From contig JBBSQE010000164.1 of the NCBI GenBank assembly GCA_038258095.1, forward strand, positions 1 through 6,974: a stretch of DNA of 6,974 bases, in the 5' to 3' direction. This stretch comes from JBBSQE01 sp038258095 (GTDB lineage: Bacteria; Actinomycetota; Thermoleophilia; Solirubrobacterales; 70-9). Each line of letters opens with the position of its first letter. Positions within the stretch are counted from its first letter, which is position 1. Positions 1-5,895 of the stretch are shown piece by piece. The translations under genes and the position numbers were made by a program. The notes under the pieces were generated by a model that ran no database searches, was not told where the DNA came from, and worked only from the letters and a program-made list of their open reading frames with translations.

Positions 1-1207
1 CGACATGAGCTTCTTCGACGCCGGTTACCTCAAGGGCAGCCCCAACCAGCCCGTCACCTTCTACAAGACCGTCCACGGCCCGGTGATCGGCTACGGCACC
101 GTCAACGGGCGCAAGGTCGCGCTCGCCTCGAAGCGTTCGAGCTACGGCCGCGACACGCTCGACCTGCTCTTCAACCACCGGCTGTCCACCGGCGCGGTTC
201 AGGGCCCGCTCTCGTTCTTCAAGGCGGCCTCCAAGACCCCGCAGACGTTCAACTCGTTCTACATCGACAGCCGGCACATCGCCGAGTACACGAGCGGCCT
301 GCTGCCGACCCGGGCCAAGGGCGTCGATCCGCGGCTGCCCACCAAGGGCACCGGTGGCTACGAGTGGCGCGGCTACCTCTCTTATCGCGGTCACCCGCAC
401 GGCATCGACCCGAAGAACGGACGGATCGTCAACTGGAACAACAGCGTCGCTCACCGGTTCGGCGCGGCGGACAGCGAGTTCGGGCGCAACGGCTCAGCCG
501 CCCGGGTGGACCTCCTGAACAAGAACCTCAACCGGCTGAAGCGCCACGGCAAGTGGTCGCTCGCCACGCTCACCTCGGCGATGAATGCCGCGGGTACACA
601 GGACGTGCGGGCCATCGACACCGTACCGCTCCTCGTCCGGGTACTCCGAGGCTCGAAGGCCCCGAATGACCAGGCGCGCCAGATGTTGGCGGTGCTCAAC
701 TCGTGGCGCGCCCACGGAGGGAGCCGCCTCGACCGCAATCTCGACGGCAAGATCGACGAGCCGGGAGCGGCGGTCATGGACGGCTCTTGGAACCGGATCG
801 CCGATGCGGTCATGGAGCCGCTGCTCGGGTCGCAACTGAACGAGCTGAACAGCCTTTTCAGTCGCTTCGACCTGCCGCCGAGCGGCCAGTACTCCGGGTG
901 GTATCAGTACTTCGACCGGGATCTGCACACGATCCTCGGCGACAAGGTGCCCCGCCCGTTCGTGAACCGCTACTGCGGGCGCGGCAACAAGCGCGCATGC
1001 CAGACGGCGATCTGGAACGCGCTGGCCGCGGCGGGCGTGGAGATATCCGCCGCGCAGGGATCCGAGAACCCGGCGGACTGGCGCGCCGACGCCACGCGGG
1101 AGCGGATCGTCTTCGGCCCGCTTCAGCCCGACGGCTACACGATGCGCTACACGAACCGCCCGAGCGGGATCCAGCAGGTCATCACGTTCAACGGGCACCG
1201 CAAGTAG
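1..1207 (+). CDS. Penicillin acylase family protein, C-terminal part (5' truncated by window edge)
   Basis: The reading frame is open from base 2 to a TAG at 1205-1207, so the gene begins upstream; the ATG at 5 is internal. Family members are secreted Ntn-hydrolases that self-cleave into alpha and beta chains and hydrolyse amide bonds of penicillins, acyl-homoserine lactones or related substrates; the substrate here cannot be told. Numbered from that Met, the visible blocks are VHGPVIG (24-29), a family block with FNSFYID (82-88) and LPTRAKG (100-106), GGYEWRG (117-123), and NWNN (143-146), the block that carries the oxyanion-hole Asn in penicillin G acylase. An EF-hand-like loop lies at 243-254. 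Two cysteines (C324, C332) could pair outside the cell. The C-terminus (NRPSGIQQV, near 384-392) is typical of the family. The catalytic N-terminal Ser of the beta chain, the spacer peptide and any signal peptide lie upstream of the window. The family call is firm; specificity is unknown. Confidence 0.93.
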   Translation, partial: DMSFFDAGYLKGSPNQPVTFYKTVHGPVIGYGTVNGRKVALASKRSSYGRDTLDLLFNHRLSTGAVQGPLSFFKAASKTPQTFNSFYIDSRHIAEYTSGLLPTRAKGVDPRLPTKGTGGYEWRGYLSYRGHPHGIDPKNGRIVNWNNSVAHRFGAADSEFGRNGSAARVDLLNKNLNRLKRHGKWSLATLTSAMNAAGTQDVRAIDTVPLLVRVLRGSKAPNDQARQMLAVLNSWRAHGGSRLDRNLDGKIDEPGAAVMDGSWNRIADAVMEPLLGSQLNELNSLFSRFDLPPSGQYSGWYQYFDRDLHTILGDKVPRPFVNRYCGRGNKRACQTAIWNALAAAGVEISAAQGSENPADWRADATRERIVFGPLQPDGYTMRYTNRPSGIQQVITFNGHRK

Positions 1208-1210
1208 GCA

Positions 1211-2254
1211 CTACCGGAGGCGGGCCGTCGCGAACTCCCTGACGCCCGCCTCGAATCCGACGTTCGCCTCGATGCCGAGGGAGCGGGCGCGCTTCGCTGA
1301 GGCGAACACGTGCCGGACATCGCCGAGGCGAAACTCGCCCGTCACGACGGGGTCGGGACCATCGAGCGCCGCGCTCAGGGCAGCCGCCATCTCGACGACC
1401 GATCTCGGCTCCCCGGTGGCGACGTTGATCGGTCCATCGAGGCGGGGTTCGCCGAGCACCGCCCGGGTGTTTGCGGATGCGACATCGCCCACGTGGACGA
1501 AGTCGCGGAGCTGTGCGCCGTCCTCGAAGACACGCGGCGCATTCCCCTGCTCCAGCGAGCTGCGGAAGATGCTCGCCACACCGGCGTAGGGCGTGTCGAA
1601 GGGCATGCGCGGTCCGTAGACGTTGTGGTACCGGAGGCTGGTGACAGCCGCACCGGTCTCACGGCCGAAGACCGTGCACAGGTGCTCCTGCTCGAGCTTC
1701 GTCGCCGCATAGACGCTGCGCGGGTCGGTTGGCGCCTGCTCCGTCACCGGCTCCGGGGTGAGCCCGGCGCCGCAGACCGGGCAGAGGGGATCGACGCGGC
1801 CGGCGGCTAGATCCTCGGCGAGGCGAGGGAGCGGTCGCATGCTGCCGTGCCCTGCGCAGCGATAGGCCCCCTCGCCGTAGACCACCATGCTTCCGGCCAA
1901 CACCAGGCGGCCGTCGAAGCCCCTGTCGGCGAGTGCTCGCAGAAGAGCGGCCGTGGCAAGCGAGTTGTGGGCCACGTAGTCGCCGACGTCCTCGAAGCCC
2001 TTGCCGAGCCCCACCATGGCCGCCTGGTGGCTGACGGCATCGACACCCGCGACGGCCCGTTCGGCCTCGCGAGGGTCGCGAAGGTCCGCCTCGATGAACT
2101 CGGCCGCCGGGTTCAGGTAGGAGGGCCGCTGCCGATGGGCCGCCTCGAGCAGCGCATCGACGACCCGTACCTCGCAGCCCCGCTCGACCAACGCGTCGAC
2201 GACGTGGGAGCCGATGAACCCCGCGCCACCCGTGACCAGGACCCTCGCGGCCAT
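1211..2254 (-). CDS. NAD-dependent epimerase/dehydratase (extended SDR) with Cys/His-rich insert
   Basis: This is a 347-residue cytosolic protein of the nucleotide-sugar epimerase/dehydratase family, the usual length for an extended SDR. It has the dinucleotide-binding GGAGFIG motif (residues 9-15), the acidic strand end VVDA (31-34), AGSMVVYG (120-127) supplying the active-site Ser, and the catalytic YAATK pair Y182/K186. RYHNVYGPR (208-216) and DFVHVGDVA (251-259) are typical substrate-domain motifs. Between the Ser strand and YxxxK lies an insert with C133, H136 and CPVC (158-161), resembling a small zinc knuckle. The start is the ATG at 2254: it gives a normal N-terminus, MAARVLVTGG, and overlaps the upstream stop as TGATG. 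An extended frame to 2353 would add 33 unrelated residues. The gene is probably co-transcribed with the membrane protein upstream and coupled to its translation. The likely role is making an NDP-sugar for a glycan; the substrate (for example UDP-glucose/galactose or dTDP-rhamnose type) cannot be told from sequence alone. Confidence 0.92.
   Translation of the reverse strand: MAARVLVTGGAGFIGSHVVDALVERGCEVRVVDALLEAAHRQRPSYLNPAAEFIEADLRDPREAERAVAGVDAVSHQAAMVGLGKGFEDVGDYVAHNSLATAALLRALADRGFDGRLVLAGSMVVYGEGAYRCAGHGSMRPLPRLAEDLAAGRVDPLCPVCGAGLTPEPVTEQAPTDPRSVYAATKLEQEHLCTVFGRETGAAVTSLRYHNVYGPRMPFDTPYAGVASIFRSSLEQGNAPRVFEDGAQLRDFVHVGDVASANTRAVLGEPRLDGPINVATGEPRSVVEMAAALSAALDGPDPVVTGEFRLGDVRHVFASAKRARSLGIEANVGFEAGVREFATARLR
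1217..1252. repeat. 9-bp perfect inverted repeat at a convergent gene junction
   Basis: GAGGCGGGC at 1217-1225 is exactly complementary to GCCCGCCTC at 1244-1252, with an 18-base spacer. It begins 10 bases after the acylase stop and lies inside the last codons of the minus-strand epimerase gene. An RNA from either strand could fold into a GC-rich stem here. No T-run follows on either strand, so it does not look like a classical intrinsic terminator. It may be a weak terminator or 3'-end-stabilising stem, or simply coding-sequence coincidence in GC-rich DNA. Confidence 0.35.
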
Positions 2255-3549
2255 CACCAGAAGGTGTGGACCGTCACGACGATCGCGAGACCCACGGCCG
2301 CTTGTATGCCGAGCAGGGCCGGAGCCGGCCGGAACCGCAGCCCGAACGCGCACGCGGCCAACAGCACCCAGGGTGCGAACGGCAGCCAGATTCGCTCGAC
2401 CTCTCCCTTCGACATCCCGCTGAGCTCAGCGAGGACGACGGATGCCACCCCTCCGCCGACGAGCAACCATGCCTTCGGGTCCCCCAGCCTCGTGAGCGCC
2501 ACGATGGTCACCGGCCCGATGGCGAGGCCGAACGCGGCGAGGTTGCTGAGCAGGAAGTAGCCGAACGGGCGGTCGGAGGCGATGCCCGCAAAGTACTGCT
2601 CGCGGGTCGCGTGCAGACCATCAATCCACCAGAAGCCGGCACCCGAGAAGGCTCCGATCACCGCGAGCGTCCCCGCTGCTCCGAGCAGGGCCACGCGCCA
2701 GCTTCGCCTCGCGAGGAGGACAACCGCCGGGACCGCAGCGAGCAGGAAGAGCCCGTAGGAGAGCATCAGACAGGCGCCGAAGAGCAACCCGCCGCCGAGC
2801 GCCATCAGGTCGGACCGGGCGCCCCGCCGGCTGCTCGCCAGCACCAGCAGGGTGACGCTCCAGGCGCCGACGCCCATGAAGAACGCATCGGCCGAGGTGG
2901 CAACCCAGACCGCCGCCGGCGCCAGCACGAGGAAGGGCGCCGCTGCGCGCGCCGTAGGCTCTCCGGCAACGTCGCGCATCGCCACGAGGGCCGCGGGCAC
3001 CGCCAGCGCGCCAACGATGATCATCAGGGCCGCCGCCGGCCCCACGCCCGACAGGCCGATTCGGTCCATTCCAGCGAGCAGCAGGACCATGCCGGGAGGG
3101 TGCCCCCTGACGTGGACCGAGTAGGTGGCGATCTTCGTCGTGAAGTCCGAGAGGAAGTTGAAGGGGTCGCCCACCCTGTCGACCTGTCCGAGGTACTCGT
3201 TGGAGCGCTGGGGCGGGTTGACGATCTCGCTGGGCCCCCGGACGGACGAGAGCGCGACGGCCCACGCCCCGGCCGCCGCCGCGGCTGAGGCAAGCATCGG
3301 ACGCCACCCGAGGCTCGCCGCCAGGCGAGGCCCGTAGATGGCGATTGCGGGGGCGAGGAAGAGAGCGCCGACGGCCCACGGGGTGACCCTCGGGTTCCAG
3401 TGGCCGACGAGGGGTGGTGCGGCCAGGCCGATGCCGACGCCGGCATCGTTGAGGCGGTTTCCGAAGAAGATGGCGGCCACGATCACGGCCAGCCATGCGG
3501 CGAGTGCCGCGATCTCGCGCGGACGCGGGTACGCGGCGTCGGTCTGCAT
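2254..3549 (-). CDS. Polytopic membrane protein, probable GT-C-type glycosyltransferase
   Basis: This 431-residue, strongly hydrophobic protein has about ten to twelve likely membrane helices, roughly at 13-31, 56-74, 85-101, 169-191, 203-238, 247-279, 283-302, 327-352, 359-378, 388-404 and 409-427. A polar stretch at about 102-150 would be the first large extracytoplasmic loop. It contains acidic residues (E108, E118, D124, D128, D135) and ends in HVRGHPPG (146-153). A His-Pro-Pro motif after a first-loop acidic region is common in GT-C enzymes, which use polyprenyl-phosphate sugars on the outer membrane face. TSADAFFMG (218-226) and GEVERIWLPF (382-391) also fit GT-C-like families seen in actinobacteria. 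The ATG at 3549 is preceded only by a weak GAG. The gene ends in a TGATG junction with the epimerase gene, supporting one mRNA. The topology is visible; the glycosyltransferase role is inferred from motifs and neighbours, and donor and acceptor are unknown. Confidence 0.75.
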   Translation of the reverse strand: MQTDAAYPRPREIAALAAWLAVIVAAIFFGNRLNDAGVGIGLAAPPLVGHWNPRVTPWAVGALFLAPAIAIYGPRLAASLGWRPMLASAAAAAGAWAVALSSVRGPSEIVNPPQRSNEYLGQVDRVGDPFNFLSDFTTKIATYSVHVRGHPPGMVLLLAGMDRIGLSGVGPAAALMIIVGALAVPAALVAMRDVAGEPTARAAAPFLVLAPAAVWVATSADAFFMGVGAWSVTLLVLASSRRGARSDLMALGGGLLFGACLMLSYGLFLLAAVPAVVLLARRSWRVALLGAAGTLAVIGAFSGAGFWWIDGLHATREQYFAGIASDRPFGYFLLSNLAAFGLAIGPVTIVALTRLGDPKAWLLVGGGVASVVLAELSGMSKGEVERIWLPFAPWVLLAACAFGLRFRPAPALLGIQAAVGLAIVVTVHTFW

Positions 3550-3567
3550 CTCGGACGAGGCTAGGTC

Positions 3568-3584
3568 GCGCCGATTTCCGGCGC
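3568..3584. repeat. Perfect 6-bp stem / 5-base loop hairpin in the divergent region
   Basis: GCGCCG (3568-3573), ATTTC, CGGCGC (3579-3584) forms a perfect inverted repeat. It lies 19-35 bases upstream of the minus-strand ATG and 40-56 bases upstream of the plus-strand GTG. It could be an operator for a dimeric regulator, a leader hairpin, or a chance GC-rich palindrome. The AT-rich loop followed by ATTAA makes it stand out from its surroundings. Confidence 0.4.
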
Positions 3585-3602
3585 ATTAAGGGGTCCGTAA
3601 GC

Positions 3603-3610
3603 GGGGAAGG
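3603..3610 (+). promoter_or_regulatory. Ribosome-binding site candidate for the GT2 gene
   Basis: GGGGAAGG is the best Shine-Dalgarno-like run upstream of the GT2 gene. It ends 13 bases before the GTG at 3624, somewhat longer than the usual 5-9. The next in-frame GTG/ATG upstream lies before the divergent region, inside the opposite gene, so 3624 remains the best start despite the spacing. Confidence 0.45.
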
Positions 3611-3623
3611 CCAACCTTGTTGC

Positions 3624-4277
3624 GTGCTTGACGTCGTCCTACCCGTCCTCGACGAGGCCGAAGCCATCCCCGTCGTGCTCGAGGCGTTCCCGTCCGGCTT
3701 CGAGCCGATCATCGTCGACAACGGCTCGACCGACTCATCGGCCGAGGTCGCACGCGGCCTCGGAGCCCGTGTCGTCAGCGAGCCGCAACGGGGCTTCGGG
3801 GCCGCCTGCTTCGCCGGTCTCGAGGCTGCCCGATCGGACACCGTCTGCTTCATGGACTGCGACGCGTCCCTCGACCCCGGTGAGCTGCCGCACGTCGCGC
3901 AGGGTGTCGAGGAAGGCTCCTTCGATCTCGTCATCGGATCCCGCAACCCGGTGGAGCGTGGAGCGTGGCCTGTTCACGCACGAATCGCGAATCGTGCCCT
4001 CGCGTTCGGACTTTCGCGCAGGACGGGTCTGCATCTCGCCGACATCGGGCCGATGCGCGCCGCGCGCAGGACGGGACTCCTCGAGCTCGGCCTCATCGAT
4101 CGCCGCTTCGGCTGGCCGCTCGAGATGGTTGTGCGGGCGGCCGAGGCCGGCTGGCGGATCGACGAGGTCCCGGTCTCCTACCTTCCCAGGCGTGGCCGGT
4201 CCAAGGTCACCGGAACGATTCGTGGCACGGTGCGAACCATCAGCGACATGAGCCGGGTCATGCGAGCCACGGCGTGA
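3624..4277 (+). CDS. Glycosyltransferase family 2 (polyprenyl-phosphate glycosyltransferase-like)
   Basis: This 217-residue soluble GT-A fold enzyme most likely moves a sugar from a nucleotide donor to a membrane lipid or other acceptor at the inner face. Visible family elements are the first strand VVLPVLDEAEAIP (4-16), IIVDNGSTD (29-37) binding the nucleotide, QRGFGAACFAGLE (55-67), the metal-binding DCD (78-80) in FMDCDAS, VIGSRNP (103-109), and GWPLEM (163-168). A basic segment RRGRSKVTGT (189-198) follows, typical of DPM-like GT2 proteins. There is no C-terminal membrane anchor. The start is taken as GTG 3624 because the GT2 fold begins at once there; reading further upstream adds 43 Arg-rich residues across the divergent region and into the opposite gene. 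The stop overlaps the next start as GTGA (4274-4277), so translation is probably coupled. Donor and acceptor are unknown. Confidence 0.88.
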   Translation: MLDVVLPVLDEAEAIPVVLEAFPSGFEPIIVDNGSTDSSAEVARGLGARVVSEPQRGFGAACFAGLEAARSDTVCFMDCDASLDPGELPHVAQGVEEGSFDLVIGSRNPVERGAWPVHARIANRALAFGLSRRTGLHLADIGPMRAARRTGLLELGLIDRRFGWPLEMVVRAAEAGWRIDEVPVSYLPRRGRSKVTGTIRGTVRTISDMSRVMRATA

Positions 4278-4918
4278 CGAGCTCCACAGCGCTGATCGTG
4301 ATCGCCAAGGCTCCGACTCCCGGTCGCTCCAAGACCCGGCTGTCCCCGCCCTGCTCGCCCGTCGAGGCGGCGAGCCTCGCGGAAGCCGCGCTGAAGGACA
4401 CGCTGGATGCGGTTTGCGAAACACCCTGCGCGCGGCGCATCCTCGTGTTCGACGGCGACCCGGCGCCCTGGGGGGCCCCGGGGCTCGAAGTGATCCCTCA
4501 GGTGGCAGGCGGGCTCGACGTCCGGCTGGCCGGGGCCTTCGATGCGGTCGGCGGGCCCGCCCTTCTCGTCGGCATGGACACGCCGCAGCTCGATCCGGGT
4601 CTCCTCGAGAGTTCGATCGCCATCCTCGAGGGCGACGGCTGCGATTGCGTGCTCGGCCCGGCCCTGGACGGCGGCTGGTGGTCGATCGGCCTGCGTGCCG
4701 CCGACCCTCAGGTCTTTCTCGGCCTGCCGATGAGCTCCGTCCGCACGGCGAAGGCGCAGCGCGGGCGGCTTCGCGAACTCGGGCTCCGGCACTATGAGCT
4801 TCCCGAGCTCCGCGATGTCGACACGATCCATGACGCGCGCATAGTCGCCGGACTTGCGCCCGAATCCCGATTCGCCCGGGCGCTCCGGTGGGTCGACCGG
4901 CCGGCCGAGGCAGCGTGA
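4274..4918 (+). CDS. DUF2064 / TIGR04282-like nucleotidyltransferase-fold protein
   Basis: This 214-residue cytosolic protein belongs to the DUF2064 group, which shares the GT-A/nucleotidyltransferase fold; some members are annotated as arsenosugar-biosynthesis glycosyltransferases, but most are uncharacterised. Signature blocks are IVIAKAPTPGRSKTRL (8-23) at the nucleotide-binding N-terminus, LVGMDTPQL (98-106) with the presumed metal-binding Asp102, LGPALDGGWWSIGL (127-140), and a C-terminal ELRDVDTIHD (178-187). The Trp pair after DGG replaces the GGY seen in many homologues; I recall Trp being common in actinobacterial members. The gene starts at GTG 4274, overlapping the GT2 stop, and ends overlapping the lipoprotein start (GTGA, 4915-4918). 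Pairing with a GT2 gene suggests work on the same sugar or lipid pathway. No arsenic-related gene is visible, so an arsenosugar role is not supported here. Confidence 0.85.
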   Translation: MTSSTALIVIAKAPTPGRSKTRLSPPCSPVEAASLAEAALKDTLDAVCETPCARRILVFDGDPAPWGAPGLEVIPQVAGGLDVRLAGAFDAVGGPALLVGMDTPQLDPGLLESSIAILEGDGCDCVLGPALDGGWWSIGLRAADPQVFLGLPMSSVRTAKAQRGRLRELGLRHYELPELRDVDTIHDARIVAGLAPESRFARALRWVDRPAEAA

Positions 4919-5895
4919 AGCGCGCCGTGGCGCTGCTGACTCTCGCGCTTGCCGGATGTGGCAGTGCCGATGAGGTCCCGCTCGCAGCCGAGCCGGCGGA
5001 CTCGCCTCCCCTGACGGCGGCTCCCGCCGGGGTGGTAACGCCTCTCGGCGTCGAGCCGGAGGGCCTGATCGCCGATCCGGCCACCGGGATCGTCGCGGCC
5101 GGGGTCTCGGAGCCGCCGAGCCTGCATCTTGTGCGCGCCACGGACGGCCGCCTTCTGAAGACGGTCGGGCGTCCCGCCAGAGCGCGGCACCTGTCCCTGG
5201 TGGCCTCGGGCGGCCCGGTCCTCGTCCCGGCCGAGGCGGCGGATGAGCTCGTCCAGGTCACCCTGCCCGATGGGAACGCCGTGCGGACCGCGGTCGGATC
5301 CCATCCGCACGATGCCGCCTTTGCAAGAGGCGAGACCTTCATCTCGGACGAGTTCGCCGGCACCGTCTCCGTAGTCAGGGGTAGGCGTCTGGTGGCGACC
5401 GCGGATACCGGCGGCCAGCCCGGTGGGATCGCGGCCGAGGGCACCCGGGTGGCCATGGTCGACGTCAGGCGGCGGATGCTCGTGATCCTCGCGGCACCGG
5501 GAGGACGGGTCGTCGCCAGGATTCCGGCCGGCAGGGGCCCGACTCACGCCGATACCGATTCCAAAGGCATCCTCTACGTCGTCGATACGCAGGGCGACGC
5601 GATCCTGCGCTACTCGCTTGAGCCGAAGTCGCGCCTCCTCGGCAGCACTTCCGTCCCCGGGACGCCGTATGGAATGGCGATCGACCGGCGCCACGGCCGC
5701 CTGTGGGTGACCCAGACCGCTCTGAACCGCGTCGTCGAGCTCCAGGTGACCGACGACCGTCTTCGCGTCGTGCGTTCGTTCCCGACGGTCCGCCAGCCCA
5801 ACAGCGTCGCGGTCGACCCGCGTCGCGGCCTCGTCTTCGTATCGGGGAACGCGGCCGGCGTCCTTCAGCGAATCGACGTGGGGGTGGCGCGATGA
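4915..5895 (+). CDS. Secreted beta-propeller lipoprotein (YVTN/NHL-like repeats)
   Basis: This is a 326-residue predicted lipoprotein. The N-terminus has a short basic start (K2, R3), a hydrophobic core and a lipobox L12-A13-G14-C15, followed by a Ser/Pro/Ala-rich tether to about residue 40. C15 is the only cysteine in the protein, so there is no CxxCH haem site and no disulfide. The rest is made of repeated 40-50-residue beta-sheet units. Examples are GILYVVDTQGDAILRYSL (218-235), GRLWVTQTALNRVVEL (261-276) and RGLVFVSGNAAGVLQRID (304-321), each with the pattern of YncE/YVTN or NHL propellers. GTG 4915 is preferred because it makes the GTGA overlap and has GAGG 4 bases upstream. GTG 4888 would give a longer, more usual signal peptide and cannot be ruled out. 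Its stop overlaps the molybdoenzyme start, so the two may be partners at the outer membrane face. Ligand or partner is unknown. Confidence 0.83.
   Translation: MKRAVALLTLALAGCGSADEVPLAAEPADSPPLTAAPAGVVTPLGVEPEGLIADPATGIVAAGVSEPPSLHLVRATDGRLLKTVGRPARARHLSLVASGGPVLVPAEAADELVQVTLPDGNAVRTAVGSHPHDAAFARGETFISDEFAGTVSVVRGRRLVATADTGGQPGGIAAEGTRVAMVDVRRRMLVILAAPGGRVVARIPAGRGPTHADTDSKGILYVVDTQGDAILRYSLEPKSRLLGSTSVPGTPYGMAIDRRHGRLWVTQTALNRVVELQVTDDRLRVVRSFPTVRQPNSVAVDPRRGLVFVSGNAAGVLQRIDVGVAR

Larger units (their letters stand above)
3550..3623. promoter_or_regulatory. Divergent intergenic region, likely promoters for both operons
   Basis: These 74 bases are the only non-coding stretch of any size in the window and separate two divergently read gene sets, so promoters for both should lie here or within the first codons. 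On the minus strand a weak TTGGCC, 17-base, CCTTAA arrangement can be drawn, but neither box is close to consensus. No convincing plus-strand -35/-10 pair is visible. The region holds a perfect hairpin (3568-3584) and a purine-rich ribosome-binding site for the plus gene. Placement rests mainly on gene layout. Confidence 0.5.

Noticed and set aside
494..1198. Minus-strand 234-residue frame opposite the acylase
   Set aside because: The plus strand has unmistakable penicillin acylase blocks; the antisense frame has Val/Arg/Glu-rich shadow composition.
1217..1252. Intrinsic terminator
   Set aside because: The stem is perfect but no T-run follows on either strand and the loop is long, so it is kept only as an inverted repeat.
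2266..3288. 340-residue plus-strand frame opposite the membrane protein gene
   Set aside because: It is highly charged and Gln/Arg/Glu-rich without domains, the typical antisense of a hydrophobic protein gene.
2621..3946. 441-residue minus-strand frame spanning the membrane protein gene and the divergent region
   Set aside because: It is an Arg-rich out-of-frame shadow of the membrane protein and crosses the promoter region and GT2 gene; no family motif.
4274..4918. Arsenosugar biosynthesis enzyme
   Set aside because: The family name covers a wide group and no arsenic gene (ArsM, radical SAM partner or efflux) is visible beside it.
3735..5456. 573-residue minus-strand open frame opposite the GT2, DUF2064 and lipoprotein genes
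   Set aside because: It has low-complexity Arg/Ser/Ala/Pro composition with no domain, and lies antisense to three genes with clear family motifs; long shadow frames are expected in very GC-rich DNA.
4915..5895. Haem c-binding propeller, such as a nitrite-reductase-like cytochrome
   Set aside because: No CxxCH exists; the only cysteine is the lipobox Cys15.
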